DNA of 64,000 bases, taken from CAVPJW01 sp963705525. GTDB taxonomy: Bacteria; Acidobacteriota; Vicinamibacteria; Vicinamibacterales; CAVPJW01. The stretch spans positions 496,001-560,000 of the forward strand of contig CAVPJW010000004.1 in the NCBI GenBank assembly GCA_963705525.1, given 5' to 3'. Numbering within the stretch: the first letter of the stretch is position 1; each line of letters starts with the position of its first letter. The position numbers and the translations under genes are program-made. Below, piece by piece: positions 36,909-46,012 of the stretch. The notes beneath the pieces are model-generated. The model was not told the origin of the DNA. It searched no databases and saw only the letters and a program-made list of their open reading frames with translations.

Positions 36909-37711
36909 TGCGCACACTTGCAGCACTCGGGCTCTTGACATTCTTACTGGGTCGCGCGGCTCTGTCGGCTCAGGCGCCGTCACAGCCACCCGCGCCCAAA
37001 CCCACGACGCCTCCAGCCGCGGCCGCGAGCGAGGAGCTCGCGTGGACCGACGATTTCTGGCTGACGCTGAACGGGGCAGTTCAGGTAACGACGCAGAGCT
37101 TCTCCCAGGCCGGCACGTTCGAAGAATTCCAAGAGACTGGATCGTTCAACGCCGATTACAAGACGAAGATCGCGCCGGGATTCGATGCCGGTCTGGCATA
37201 CCGTATTCATGGCAACTTCGGCGTGGGCGTGGCAGTCTCGTTTGTTGATGGTAAGGCGGATGTGGACGTCGATGCGCAGATTCCACACCCATTCTTCTTC
37301 AATCAGCCTCGGCCTGTGAGTGGTCAGTCGTCGGCAAAGCGTCGAGAGACCGGCATTCATTTTCAGGCCGTCTACGTCGTGCCCGTGAACAAGACTTTTC
37401 ACATCATGCTCTCGGGCGGACCAAGCGCCATCATCGTCGAGCAGAATGTGGTCGACGATGTCGCCTACACACACGAGTTTCCGTATGACGCGGCAACGTT
37501 CGACACTGCCGTCACATCGCGCGTCAAGAAGACGGTGCCCGGTGTGAACGTGGGCGCCGATTTCACCTGGAAGCTCAACGAACGATTCGGCGTTGGAGGC
37601 CTCGTCCGTTACGCGTGGGCGAACGCGGATCTTCGCGCGTCGGATCGGAACTCGGTTTCGACCACAGCCGGCGGGCTCGTGACCGGCGGCGGCCTCCGCG
37701 TCTTCTTCTGA
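36908..37711 (+). CDS. Outer-membrane beta-barrel protein
   Basis: 267 residues with a signal peptide ending near LSAQA, a Pro/Ala-rich linker (PSQPPAPKPTTPPAAAAS) and an antiparallel beta domain: WLTLNGAVQVTTQSF, IAPGFDAGLAYRIHGNFGVGVAVSF, VNVGADFTWKLNERFGVGGLVRYAW, ending GGGLRVFF. The terminal aromatic residue is typical of outer-membrane barrels. The start overlaps the stop of the M4 peptidase gene, so the barrel and the secreted peptidase are co-expressed. Confidence 0.8.
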   Translation: MRTLAALGLLTFLLGRAALSAQAPSQPPAPKPTTPPAAAASEELAWTDDFWLTLNGAVQVTTQSFSQAGTFEEFQETGSFNADYKTKIAPGFDAGLAYRIHGNFGVGVAVSFVDGKADVDVDAQIPHPFFFNQPRPVSGQSSAKRRETGIHFQAVYVVPVNKTFHIMLSGGPSAIIVEQNVVDDVAYTHEFPYDAATFDTAVTSRVKKTVPGVNVGADFTWKLNERFGVGGLVRYAWANADLRASDRNSVSTTAGGLVTGGGLRVFF

Positions 37712-37716
37712 TCCGC

Positions 37717-38055
37717 ATGCGGCGAAACGCCTCCGGGTTGCTTTCCGGCCCGGTTTTCTCAGCGCGGGTATTGGCCGCAGTCCGACGGATTCCCCCTGGG
37801 CGCGTTGCCACGTACGGAGATATCGCCGAACGCGCCGGGCGACCGCGCGCCTGGAGGGCCGTGGGCAACATCATGCGGAACTGCCACGATCCCGGAGTGC
37901 CCTGTCACCGGGTCATTGCCGCAGCCGGACGCCTGGGCGGCTATGGCGGCAACCTGATGCTCAAGCAGGAGCTGCTCCGCGCCGAAGGTCTCCGAGTCGT
38001 GAGAGGGCGTGTCGAGGGGTTCGGGCGGGTCCGGTGGAAGCCAAAGAGTCGGTAG
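37717..38055 (+). CDS. MGMT/Ogt-family DNA alkyltransferase domain protein
   Basis: This 112-residue protein corresponds to the C-terminal DNA-binding and active-site domain of O6-alkylguanine-DNA alkyltransferases. IPPGRVATYGDIAERAG is the DNA-recognition helix with Tyr, RAVGNIMRNC follows, and VPCHRVIAAAGRLGGYGG holds the acceptor Cys63. The methyl-accepting Cys is present, so it is not the Trp-type alkyltransferase-like protein. The N-terminal domain of full-length Ogt is missing. ATG 37717 starts 6 bp after the barrel gene; a longer in-frame reading to 37615 lies inside that gene. Confidence 0.9.
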   Translation: MRRNASGLLSGPVFSARVLAAVRRIPPGRVATYGDIAERAGRPRAWRAVGNIMRNCHDPGVPCHRVIAAAGRLGGYGGNLMLKQELLRAEGLRVVRGRVEGFGRVRWKPKSR

Positions 38056-38065
38056 GGCTGACGTC

Positions 38066-38089
38066 GAACATCTGTCCGCGTAATTCGTC
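38066..38089 (+). promoter_or_regulatory. ECF sigma-type promoter ahead of the sigma-factor operon
   Basis: GAAC at 38066-38069 and CGTC at 38086-38089 are separated by 16 bases, matching the GAAC-N16-CGTC pattern of extracytoplasmic-function promoters. It sits directly in front of an ECF sigma gene, suggesting autoregulation. With this promoter a GTG start at 38101 would leave almost no leader, which favours a later ATG. Confidence 0.55.
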
Positions 38090-38166
38090 TTCTTAGTTCA
38101 GTGCCAGCAGCCCGGCAATCCAGCGACCAAAAGCAACGCTCGATGGCACATTCCCCGTCTAATGCC

Positions 38167-38751
38167 ATGGAAGGTTCGACGTTGGGAATCGATCCGCGAG
38201 CCGCGGAACGCGAACTCGTGGACCGATGCTGCCGTGGCGACATGGCGGCGTTCGAAGAAGTGTACCGGCGCCACTCGGGTCGGCTCTACAACCTGGCGAT
38301 CCGGATGGTCGGGTCGGCTGCGGATGCCGAGGATCTCGTTCAGGAGATCTTTTTCCTCGCGCATCGCAAGCTGCGGATGTTCAAGAATGAATCATCACTG
38401 GGAACATGGTTGTATCGGCTCGGCGTGAATCAGTGCCTCGACTTCTTGCGGAAGCGGAAGACCCGGCGAGAGGAAAGCCTGGAGGACGACGTGGTGGTGA
38501 CCGACCGCATCAAGACGGTTCAGACGATCGGTCGCGTGGCCCCGACCGCGCTGGATCTCGAGCGGGCGATCGCTGCCCTTCCGCAGGGCTGCCGCACGGC
38601 GTTTCTGCTCCACGATGTCGAGGGTTTCGATCACAACGAGGTCGGCCGGCTGCTCGGCATTTCGGAAGGCACTTCGAAATCGCAGGTACATAAGGCGCGA
38701 CTCCGCATTCGGACATGGCTGACGGGTGCAACGCCGGTGGATGCTGATTGA
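38167..38751 (+). CDS. RNA polymerase ECF sigma factor
   Basis: About 194 residues. Region 2 (FEEVYRRHSGRLYNLAIRMV, DAEDLVQEIFFLAHRKL, GTWLYRLGVNQCLDFLRKRK) binds core and the -10. Region 4 (AIAALPQGCRTAFLLHDVEGF, VGRLLGISEGTSKSQVHKAR) binds the -35. ATG 38167 is chosen, though ATG 38143 and GTG 38101 are in frame. It overlaps the anti-sigma gene (TGATG), and its own type of promoter lies upstream, so the operon is probably self-regulated in response to envelope stress. Confidence 0.92.
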   Translation: MEGSTLGIDPRAAERELVDRCCRGDMAAFEEVYRRHSGRLYNLAIRMVGSAADAEDLVQEIFFLAHRKLRMFKNESSLGTWLYRLGVNQCLDFLRKRKTRREESLEDDVVVTDRIKTVQTIGRVAPTALDLERAIAALPQGCRTAFLLHDVEGFDHNEVGRLLGISEGTSKSQVHKARLRIRTWLTGATPVDAD

Positions 38752-39485
38752 TGAGTGCGCATTCTCAGATGACGCCTGACGTCATCAACGAATACGTGGA
38801 TGGGGCCCTCGATCCGTCGCAACGAGCAGCGGTCGAGGCTCACCTGTCCACCTGCGCAGAATGCCGCGCCCTGGCCGACGACTTACGTCAGATTGTGAAG
38901 GGAGCGTCGACTCTCCCGGCCCTCACACCCGATCCATTGCTGTGGGCGAGGGTCGCCGAGCATGTTCGCAAGGCCTCTCAACCGATACCACGACGGTTGT
39001 GGCGCGCGGCGATCCCGCTTGCAGCCGCGGCCGTTCTCATCTTGCTCGTCGTGGCCAGGCAACAACTGTGGCAGACGCCGAGTGAGCGGACCATCGTGCC
39101 CGCCAAGGCTCAGTCGACGACACCTGCTGGATCCGAATCGAATGCGAAACTCGTCCAATCGGTAGAGAGCGAGCTGAGATTGGCCGAGGAACACTACGAA
39201 AAGGCGATCGCCGGACTGGAAGCCATCACCAGCGCTGGACAGAAAACGCTCGACCCAAAGCTCGCGGCGACGCTGCAAAAAAACCTGGCCGTGATAGATC
39301 AAGCGATTGGCGAGAGCCGCGCCGCACTTCGGGCGCAACCGGACAGTCGGCCGGCACAGGAGAGTCTCTTCGAAGCATTCAGGAGCAAAGTCGCGCTCCT
39401 GCAGAACACCGTGTCGCTCGTGAATGAGATGCGCAAGGGCAATCAGGCCGAAGCCGCGCGCATCGTCGGACAGCTGGCTCGATGA
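38751..39485 (+). CDS. Anti-sigma factor with zinc-binding zf-HC2 domain
   Basis: 244 residues. The N-terminal anti-sigma domain has the HxxxCxxC zinc motif (His31, Cys35, Cys38 in AHLSTCAEC). One transmembrane helix (AAIPLAAAAVLILLVVA) follows at about 85-101. The outer part is rich in Glu and Ala, with coiled-coil character (VQSVESELRLAEEHYEKAIAGL). It should hold the sigma factor inactive at the membrane until a signal. It overlaps the next gene by 4 bp (ATGA). Confidence 0.9.
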   Translation: MSAHSQMTPDVINEYVDGALDPSQRAAVEAHLSTCAECRALADDLRQIVKGASTLPALTPDPLLWARVAEHVRKASQPIPRRLWRAAIPLAAAAVLILLVVARQQLWQTPSERTIVPAKAQSTTPAGSESNAKLVQSVESELRLAEEHYEKAIAGLEAITSAGQKTLDPKLAATLQKNLAVIDQAIGESRAALRAQPDSRPAQESLFEAFRSKVALLQNTVSLVNEMRKGNQAEAARIVGQLAR

Positions 39486-40579
39486 CCACTGAGGTGCAAG
39501 CCGTTATGAATTTATTCCTGATGCAGTTACAGACAACGATCACGCGACACGGACTCGTGAGAAGTTTGGCTCTCGCGATGTGTCTCGTCACGAGCGCCGG
39601 CTGGGCGCAGACGTCCGGATCCGCGATGGGGAAAGGGAACGACGAATGGTTCCATCGGTTCGAGGAGCATCGTCAGGGCCCGGAACAGACCGAGCGATTC
39701 ACGAAGACCATCAAACTCGGTCGCCAGGGCTCTCTGGATCTCGCCAACATCACGGGTGACATCGTCGTATCGCCGAGTACGGGCGACGACCTGACGATCG
39801 ATGCGGTCAAGAGAGTCCGGTCGCGAGATGACAACGCGAAGCAGTGGCTGGATGAACTGATCATCGACGTGCTCGAGCGACCGGGCCGGGTGGAGGTCCG
39901 TACGACGTATCCGCACCGGCGGGGACCGGACGGATTCAGCGTGGACTACACCGTCCGCGTGCCGATCGACGCCGCCGTCTCCCTGCGATCGGTGTCGGGG
40001 GACATTCGCGTGTCTGGCATCAAGGGCGAGGTCCGCGCGGAAACGGTGAGCGGAGACGCGCGAGCGCTCGACGTCACAGAGCTCGTGCAGGCGAAGTCAG
40101 TATCCGGCGATGTTGAAGTCGCGAATGCGTCGTCGGAATCCCAGCTCATCGCGTCGACCGTGAGCGGCAGCCTCATGGCGCGGAGCATCAAGGCCCGAGG
40201 TCTCGAAATCGAGACGGTGAGCGGCGATCTCAGGCTGGAAAACGTGACGTGTGAGAGAGCCCGCGTGCATTCTGTCAGCGGCAACCTCGACTACAGCGGG
40301 CCGCTGGCGAGGAACGGGCGCTATGACATGAACTCGCATTCCGGCGATGTTCGCCTGGCCGTCGGATCGGATATCGGGTTCGAGCTCGATGCGAGCACCT
40401 TCAGCGGAACGATTCGCTCCGACCTGCCGCTGACCTATCAGGGACAGCGCTCGTCCACGCGGGATGATGAACGCCGTGAGGGACGCGACTCGCGATCGAT
40501 TCGGGCGACGTTCGGCGACGGCAGCGCCAGCCTGGAGCTCCGCACGTTCAGCGGAGACATCGTGATAGCGAAGCGCTGA
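39482..40579 (+). CDS. Secreted DUF4097-type beta-strand-repeat protein
   Basis: 365 residues. After a signal peptide (HGLVRSLALAMCLVTSAGWA), the protein is a parallel beta-helix-like array with repeated SGDIRVSGIKGEVRAETVSGDA-type turns: VSGDVEVANA, VSGSLMARSI, VSGDLRLENV, VSGNLDYSGP, SGDVRLAVGSD. This is the DUF4097/adhesin-like pattern. It is translationally coupled to the anti-sigma gene, forming a three-gene sigma/anti-sigma/target unit that is common in Acidobacteria. It is presumed to be a periplasmic or surface output of the ECF response. Confidence 0.85.
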   Translation: MTTEVQAVMNLFLMQLQTTITRHGLVRSLALAMCLVTSAGWAQTSGSAMGKGNDEWFHRFEEHRQGPEQTERFTKTIKLGRQGSLDLANITGDIVVSPSTGDDLTIDAVKRVRSRDDNAKQWLDELIIDVLERPGRVEVRTTYPHRRGPDGFSVDYTVRVPIDAAVSLRSVSGDIRVSGIKGEVRAETVSGDARALDVTELVQAKSVSGDVEVANASSESQLIASTVSGSLMARSIKARGLEIETVSGDLRLENVTCERARVHSVSGNLDYSGPLARNGRYDMNSHSGDVRLAVGSDIGFELDASTFSGTIRSDLPLTYQGQRSSTRDDERREGRDSRSIRATFGDGSASLELRTFSGDIVIAKR

Positions 40580-40617
40580 GCTTCGACCAGACATCCCCGC
40601 ATTGTCGGCGGTTTCTG

Positions 40618-40623
40618 TATAAT
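40618..40623 (+). promoter_or_regulatory. Likely -10 element (TATAAT) ahead of the small secreted protein
   Basis: A perfect TATAAT is present about 50 bases before the ATG at 40673 and just after the DUF4097 gene; the -35 region is weak. It would give a short leader and make the downstream gene independent of the ECF operon. Confidence 0.4.
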
Positions 40624-40672
40624 GATGGCTGGAATGCCTCGGAACGCTCCGAGGCGCCACAGGAGGCCCACA

Positions 40673-41119
40673 ATGACCCGCTCGATGCTTGTCGGAGTTG
40701 TGGTCGGTGTGCTGACCGCCGGCAGTCTGCTGGCTCAGCAGTCGACCAGCACCGGTTCGATCTCACTGGGGTCGGTGCGTCTCACACAGAAAGTGATGGC
40801 CGACGGCAAGCCCCTGGCTGCGGGCACTTACATGGTCAGGCTGACCGCCGACGAGGCCAAGCCGCCCGCCACGGGCCAGACTCCGAGTCTGGAACGCTGG
40901 GTGGAGTTCCTGCAGGGCGGCCAGGTCAAGGGCCGGGAGGTCGTGAGCATCATCCCCGACAGCGACATCGCGCAGGTGGCCAAGGGACCTCGGCCCGCGA
41001 AGGGCGCGGCCCGTGTGGAGATGCTCAAGGGCAACGACTACCTGAGGCTGTGGATCAATCGCGCTGGTAACAATTACCTCATCCACTTGCCTCCAGCCGA
41101 CTCCGCGGCAAAGTCCTAG
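40673..41119 (+). CDS. Small secreted hypothetical protein
   Basis: 148 residues with a signal peptide (MLVGVVVGVLTAGSLLAQ) and a compact domain: LGSVRLTQKVMADGKPLAAG, GTYMVRLTADEAK, LERWVEFLQGGQVKGREVV, LRLWINRAGNNYLIHLPP. The shape suggests a small beta-sandwich, and I recognise no enzymatic residues. ATG 40673 follows AGGAGG; an earlier in-frame start at 40622 lacks one. It is the last gene before the exopolysaccharide locus. Confidence 0.75.
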   Translation: MTRSMLVGVVVGVLTAGSLLAQQSTSTGSISLGSVRLTQKVMADGKPLAAGTYMVRLTADEAKPPATGQTPSLERWVEFLQGGQVKGREVVSIIPDSDIAQVAKGPRPAKGAARVEMLKGNDYLRLWINRAGNNYLIHLPPADSAAKS

Positions 41120-41556
41120 GCGTCACAAGCCAGAGGGGCAGTGTCCGGGGGCCTCCCGGGCCTGCCTGACGCCATCTCGACCCGGCAGAATGCCTCCAGC
41201 CGCTCGGCTTGGATTGGCGTCGTGGTTGGCAGTCTTTGGTCTCCTCGCGGACCCAATTCGATCCCTCAAAGTAGCGAATTGGCAGACAGAAGTCTCTATT
41301 TAGGTTGATATTCTCGCGCGTGTTCCAGACTGTCGCCTCCCATCCAGGTCTTCTTCCACCCCAGCAGTAGATTCTTCAAAATATTGTATAGGCGTTCTTT
41401 TAAGGATTCCTCCAACGGGAGGACATCCGTTCAAGAGGACGACCCATAGCAAATCGAAACAGTGAACGTTCGAGGCACAGCGCTTGCGTTTACATCCTGT
41501 TACACAGGCAACGTGCTCCCACAGCACACGCTCGTCGGCTGTCCCCGCCAGGACGG
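41120..41556. other. 437-bp intergenic region ahead of the polysaccharide locus
   Basis: No gene was found. It has an AT-richer block around 41365-41410 (TTCAAAATATTGTATAGG) that stands out against the GC-rich surroundings and could carry promoter elements for the following gene. A small hairpin CCTGT-TAC-ACAGG lies near 41498-41510. No confident promoter or terminator. Confidence 0.5.
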
Positions 41557-42588
41557 ATGTCGTGCCACGACTCCATTCGATTGGAGAGTCTTGTGAATGA
41601 TGCCCGACTCGCTGCCGCGGTTTCCCTGGATCTCGACAACAAGTGGTCGTACCTCAAGACTCATGGCGATTCGGCCTGGGAGGCCTTGCCGTCGTATCTC
41701 GACTTCGTCGTGCCGCGGATTCTGGGATTATTGAAAGAAAGGAACCTGGAGATCACGGTCTTCATCGTGGGTCAGGACGCCGCGATCGAGGCCAATCGAC
41801 CGGTGCTTCGATCAATCGCTCTTGCGGGGCATGAAATCGGGAACCATTCATACCATCACGAGCCGTGGCTCCACCTCTACAGCGAGGATCAGATCGACGA
41901 GGAGATTGAGGACGCAGACCGGCACATCGAACTCGCGACTGGAAGGCAACCCATCGGGTTTCGCGGACCGGGTTACAGTCTGAGCCTTGCGACCATCCGC
42001 GCACTGACACGTCGTGGGTATCTCTATGACGCGACGATTCTTCCGACGGTGATCGGTCCGCTGAGTCGCGGGTACTACTTCATTCACTCGAGGCTCACTC
42101 GATGTGAGCGGCTGCGTCGCCAGCGACTGTTCGGAAGACTCAGCGATGGGCTCAGACCGAACCGACCCTATCAGTGGCAGACGAGCGCGGGAAGCATCGC
42201 CGAGATTCCCATCACGACGATGCCGTTCTTTCGCATACCTATTCACGTGAGCTACCTTCTGTATTTGAGTTCGTTCAGCGTCAGGCTGGCCAGGGCATAT
42301 TTCGAGACGGCGCTTCGACTGTGCCGCGCAACAGGAAACCCTGTGTCGCTGCTCCTCCATCCCCTTGATTTCCTTTCGCTCGATGAGACGCCGGAGTTAT
42401 CCTTCTTCCCGGCCATGGCGCTCCCACTCTCGACGAAGTTGGAGATGGTCAGCCACGTCGTCCGTCGGCTGCAGGCCGACTTCCGCGTCCTCACCCTGCA
42501 GAGGATGGCTCAGGAAGAGGCGCTCCTCCCAGACTGCGCGCGGATGCTGCCCGAATCGCGTTCCTGGCGCCTTTCGACTCTTAAGTGA
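41557..42588 (+). CDS. Polysaccharide deacetylase (NodB/CE4-type)
   Basis: 343 residues. The NodB metal motif is visible: SLDLDNKW (Asp25, Asp27) and GNHSYHH (His97 and His101), with RGPGYSLSLATI as a further family motif and LLLHPLDF at the end. Such enzymes remove N-acetyl groups from glycans. There is no signal peptide, so it may act on a lipid-linked precursor in the cytoplasm. It overlaps the next gene by 4 bp (GTGA), so the two are co-translated. Confidence 0.9.
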   Translation: MSCHDSIRLESLVNDARLAAAVSLDLDNKWSYLKTHGDSAWEALPSYLDFVVPRILGLLKERNLEITVFIVGQDAAIEANRPVLRSIALAGHEIGNHSYHHEPWLHLYSEDQIDEEIEDADRHIELATGRQPIGFRGPGYSLSLATIRALTRRGYLYDATILPTVIGPLSRGYYFIHSRLTRCERLRRQRLFGRLSDGLRPNRPYQWQTSAGSIAEIPITTMPFFRIPIHVSYLLYLSSFSVRLARAYFETALRLCRATGNPVSLLLHPLDFLSLDETPELSFFPAMALPLSTKLEMVSHVVRRLQADFRVLTLQRMAQEEALLPDCARMLPESRSWRLSTLK

Positions 42589-44138
42589 ATCGTCAGCCTC
42601 TCGCACCAAGTCGAGAGCCGATGGGTGAACGCCGATTGGCTGCCGGAGTCCTGGCGGCCGCGGCGGCAGCTCTGACGGTCTATCTCGCCTATCTAACCGT
42701 CTATCCGCAGGTCTTCATCGATGAGTCCTGGTTATCCAATGCGGCGTGGACCTGGATCACGACAGGGGTCAACTTCGATGCGATCCACAAGGGATCGATG
42801 GACCAATTCGGCCATCCATGGGTACGCCGCGATTTTCTCGGCACCATCCCTTGGGCCGCGTCGTATGCCATGTTCGGGCTCGGTCTCTTTCAAGGACGGT
42901 TCGCGTCGTGGTGTTTTGGTGTCTTTCTGGTCGCAGGCGTCTACGCCGTGGGCCGCCGTGAATACAGTCGTCTGACAGGCGCCACCGCTGCACTCCTCCT
43001 CACACTCTGCGCCCCCTTCTTCCAGGCCAGCCACTATGTACGGCCCGAAATCGTCCTCGCCACAGCGGTTGTTGGCGTCTATGGACTGGCCGTCGTCGCG
43101 CTTGACCGAGATGTCCGGTGGATCCACTTTGCGTGTGGTCTATTGGTAGGCCTCTGTCCCGACATCCACCTGAATGGTGTGGTGTTCAGCCTGGGTGTCG
43201 CGGCTCTTTATCTCGCTCATTGCGGCATCGGGATTCTCCGCCGCAGCGGCCCGCGCTGGTGCGCAGCGGGGTGCCTGACCGGCTTTGCGTATTATGGAGC
43301 GCTCCATATTCTGCCGAATCCCCACGCTTATTTCGCGCCGCTCACCTTCAACTTTGGTGGGCCGCACAAGCTGCCGCTGCAGACGCTGCAGCTGTCCGAT
43401 GTCTTAGTTTCCATTCGAGGAGAGCTGACGCGTTATCACTTCTATCCACGCAGCCTGGACTTCGCGATGCTCGGCGCGTCGGGCGTCTACCTGGCGGCAC
43501 GCCGCGGTCTGGCGGATCGACGTCTGCTGATCTTCGTGGGCGCGGTTCTCACTGGTTTCGTACTCGTCGTCGGGAACAAGAGCGACCTCTACGCCATTCT
43601 TTTCTACCCATTTTTCATTCTCGCCGCTGCCGAAACGCTCATCAGCCTCATTCGTACGTCTCGGGCCGCACAGCGTGTCTTCGTCGCGTCACTTCTTGGA
43701 TTCTGGATTTTCAGCTCAAGCGTTCACATTGCGAGACCGATCTATACGAACCGGGCTTATGACTACTACGCGATCACTCAACGCATGAGACCGGTGATTC
43801 CCAGGGGAGCGCGAGTAATGGGGCTCCCGCACTGGTGGCTTGGGCTATCCGAGTTCGACTATCGCTCGAGCATCGGGCTGACTTTCTATCATGCCTACAA
43901 TGGCCTCACGCTCACCCAAGGCCTCGAGACCATCAAGCCCGACATCGTTATCGTGGACACGGCACAGCGGTGGCTGTTCAGAGAGGGCACGGACTTCCCT
44001 ACCGGCTTTGGTGACGACGCCTATGGCCTTCCACGGGTCGAGTTCGAGGATTTCCTTAAGCGCCGGGGGACACGCACACTCTCGTTCGCGGATCCCTGGC
44101 ACGGCGATTTTGAAGTCTTCGCGATTCGCTGGCACTAG
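42585..44138 (+). CDS. GT-C/PMT-like membrane glycosyltransferase
   Basis: 517 residues from GTG 42585 (ATG 42621 also possible). It has about ten membrane helices, an early acidic motif VFIDESWLSNAAW (Asp-Glu as in GT39/PMT and ArnT-type enzymes), and a short C-terminal soluble part. Such enzymes use polyprenyl-phosphate sugars. It is coupled to the deacetylase and precedes a convergent secreted protein gene. Confidence 0.8.
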   Translation: MNRQPLAPSREPMGERRLAAGVLAAAAAALTVYLAYLTVYPQVFIDESWLSNAAWTWITTGVNFDAIHKGSMDQFGHPWVRRDFLGTIPWAASYAMFGLGLFQGRFASWCFGVFLVAGVYAVGRREYSRLTGATAALLLTLCAPFFQASHYVRPEIVLATAVVGVYGLAVVALDRDVRWIHFACGLLVGLCPDIHLNGVVFSLGVAALYLAHCGIGILRRSGPRWCAAGCLTGFAYYGALHILPNPHAYFAPLTFNFGGPHKLPLQTLQLSDVLVSIRGELTRYHFYPRSLDFAMLGASGVYLAARRGLADRRLLIFVGAVLTGFVLVVGNKSDLYAILFYPFFILAAAETLISLIRTSRAAQRVFVASLLGFWIFSSSVHIARPIYTNRAYDYYAITQRMRPVIPRGARVMGLPHWWLGLSEFDYRSSIGLTFYHAYNGLTLTQGLETIKPDIVIVDTAQRWLFREGTDFPTGFGDDAYGLPRVEFEDFLKRRGTRTLSFADPWHGDFEVFAIRWH

Positions 44139-44157
44139 CGGAAGGGCCAGGTTGTGA

Positions 44158-44186
44158 CCGACACCGCTCGTCACCAGCGGTGTCGG
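44158..44186. terminator. Hairpin between convergent genes
   Basis: A perfect 11-bp stem (CCGACACCGCT / AGCGGTGTCGG) with a 7-base loop lies 19 bp after the stop of the GT-C gene and 35 bp after the stop of the minus-strand gene. It lacks a strong T-run; it is probably a shared bidirectional terminator. Confidence 0.55.
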
Positions 44187-44221
44187 CCACGCGTCCTTCG
44201 GGATGAACCTCAGGGACTGGT

Positions 44222-46012
44222 TTAGTTCGGAGCGTGCACGCCGTTGCCGCCGTAATTGCGATTCTTGCCGACGGCAATCGATTCGAAGTGATACGCACGG
44301 CCGCTCGGGTCGATGTACCCCGCATCGTTCCTGCGGGAATTGAGCACTGCCGAAATGAACTGCCGGATCGATCCAGCCGCCGCGTTGGTAGATCCCTGAC
44401 CACCGTAAGGGTTCGTATACAAGGTGGTCTCCCCTCCGGCATTGGCGATTTGCGTATTGTTGAAATAGAACTCGCGTTGGACCCCATTGAACGGCGACCG
44501 AGGATCGTCGTACGGAATGGGCGTGGTGATCTGGCCAAAATGCGTTGCGGCGTCGCACTCACCGCCACGGGCTTTCTCACCGTTCTGATTCATCCAGCAC
44601 ACATCGATAGAGCGGCCGACGCCGTCCGCTTTTGAAGGATCGTAGAAGCGGCTTGGCGAGAACACGGCGAAATGTGGGTCAAAGTAGAGAACCTGTTTGC
44701 CCGCGCCCGAGTAGATGTAGTTGCTGCTGATCCAGTCCTCATAGAGACCCTGGCTGAACTGCGACCATTGTCCTGCCGGCACGAGGATGTTTTCCTTCAC
44801 GCGGTTGATCGTCGGCAGAGATCGCAGTCCTGGTCCGCTTGGCGCGTTCGGCGGGCTGAACGGGCCCACGCCGATGAACTGGAACCCGCTTCCCACGGAA
44901 CCCTCTGAGAACCCGCCCGGCTGTCCAAACACCACCATCTTGGTGACGATGACTTTCGTGCCAATGGCACCGCCCGATCCGTCACGACACTGAACCGCAT
45001 AGAGCAGCTCGTGCACGTTGTTCGTGAATGCATCCTTGCTGTGCGTTCCCTGGTGCGCCTTCATGAAGAAATCGCACGTAATGCCAAGCGCGCGTCGCTG
45101 GGAACCGCCATTGACAACCGATTCGTCCATCCGAACGTTGTTCTCCCACTCGATCTTGTGCCCCACGTGATCTTCGTGGCGCATTCCCATATCGCTGCCG
45201 ATTCCGTGGGCCGCGTTGTAGACATCGAGTTGCTCGTTGCCATAGCCGAAGAGCACTCCGCCGTACATCGCCTTGATGTCGGCCAGAAGCACCGATCCGT
45301 TCGGATCGCGACCGTGCTCGTGGCCGAAGGTGCACGCGTTGCCGTTTTCGGTAGCCGTCGGCGGGTGCCACGTCGGGTATTTCTTCCCGTCCGGACCAAT
45401 GGCAAAGTAGCTATCGTGAAGAGCCTTTGAGCACGTGTCCCATTTGCTCGGTGCCCACATGCCGAAAGAGTGGGCGGCCGTGCCATCGGCCGGCGGAGGT
45501 GGGGGCGGGGGCTGTGTCGCCGCGGCCTCGGTGATTGTCACAGACTGGCCTGCGACCACCAAAGATCCAGTTCTGGCACTCGTCGTCGCGTTCGGCGCCA
45601 CGGTATAGCCGACTCCGCCGGGACCATTCCCCGCAACACCGTTGTTGATGATGATCCATGCGTCACCCGTGCTCGCGGACCAGGAACAATTGGCGGCAGT
45701 CACCACCGATACTGATCCAGTCCCTCCCCCCGCGGCGAAGCTGGTCGCGGTCGGAGTGACGGTGTACGAACAGGGGTTGGGAAGCGCGGGAATGCCGGTT
45801 ATTGCGCTGTTAAGGTTGTAGATGGCCCTGTTCAGGTAGCCCTTCACCACAACCGGAAGCGCTGGTGACGAATCCCGAATGGTCGCCAGCTGTCCGACCA
45901 TGGCAGTCAGTTGAGCCACCCTTGCATCGGCAGCGGCCCGAAGCACTCCCATCGTCACGGCCAACCCGAGGGCCAGCACCAACGCAGTGACTAGCGTGCG
46001 TGTTCGCCTCAT
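44222..46012 (-). CDS. Secreted His-rich protein with BACON domain, unknown function
   Basis: 596 residues from ATG 46012. A signal peptide is followed by a coiled-coil-like segment. A BACON domain (about 80-165: CSYTVTPTATSF, SWSASTGDAWIIINN, TGSLVVAGQSVTITE) ends in a proline linker (168-174). The C-terminal ~420 residues are a domain I cannot name, with clustered His and acidic residues: TFGHEHGRDP (His231, His233), MRHEDHVGHK (His279, His282, His285), KAHQGTHSKDA (His320, His324) and NVHELL. Spacing and conservation in a second copy at 62910 suggest a metal site. The BACON domain suggests carbohydrate binding. It is divergent from the glycosyltransferase operon. Confidence 0.75.
   Translation of the reverse strand: MRRTRTLVTALVLALGLAVTMGVLRAAADARVAQLTAMVGQLATIRDSSPALPVVVKGYLNRAIYNLNSAITGIPALPNPCSYTVTPTATSFAAGGGTGSVSVVTAANCSWSASTGDAWIIINNGVAGNGPGGVGYTVAPNATTSARTGSLVVAGQSVTITEAAATQPPPPPPPADGTAAHSFGMWAPSKWDTCSKALHDSYFAIGPDGKKYPTWHPPTATENGNACTFGHEHGRDPNGSVLLADIKAMYGGVLFGYGNEQLDVYNAAHGIGSDMGMRHEDHVGHKIEWENNVRMDESVVNGGSQRRALGITCDFFMKAHQGTHSKDAFTNNVHELLYAVQCRDGSGGAIGTKVIVTKMVVFGQPGGFSEGSVGSGFQFIGVGPFSPPNAPSGPGLRSLPTINRVKENILVPAGQWSQFSQGLYEDWISSNYIYSGAGKQVLYFDPHFAVFSPSRFYDPSKADGVGRSIDVCWMNQNGEKARGGECDAATHFGQITTPIPYDDPRSPFNGVQREFYFNNTQIANAGGETTLYTNPYGGQGSTNAAAGSIRQFISAVLNSRRNDAGYIDPSGRAYHFESIAVGKNRNYGGNGVHAPN

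Noticed and set aside
41120..41556. Sigma-54 or riboswitch (c-di-GMP type) ahead of the glycan locus
   Set aside because: No TGGC-TTGC pair at the right spacing and no conserved riboswitch core found by eye.
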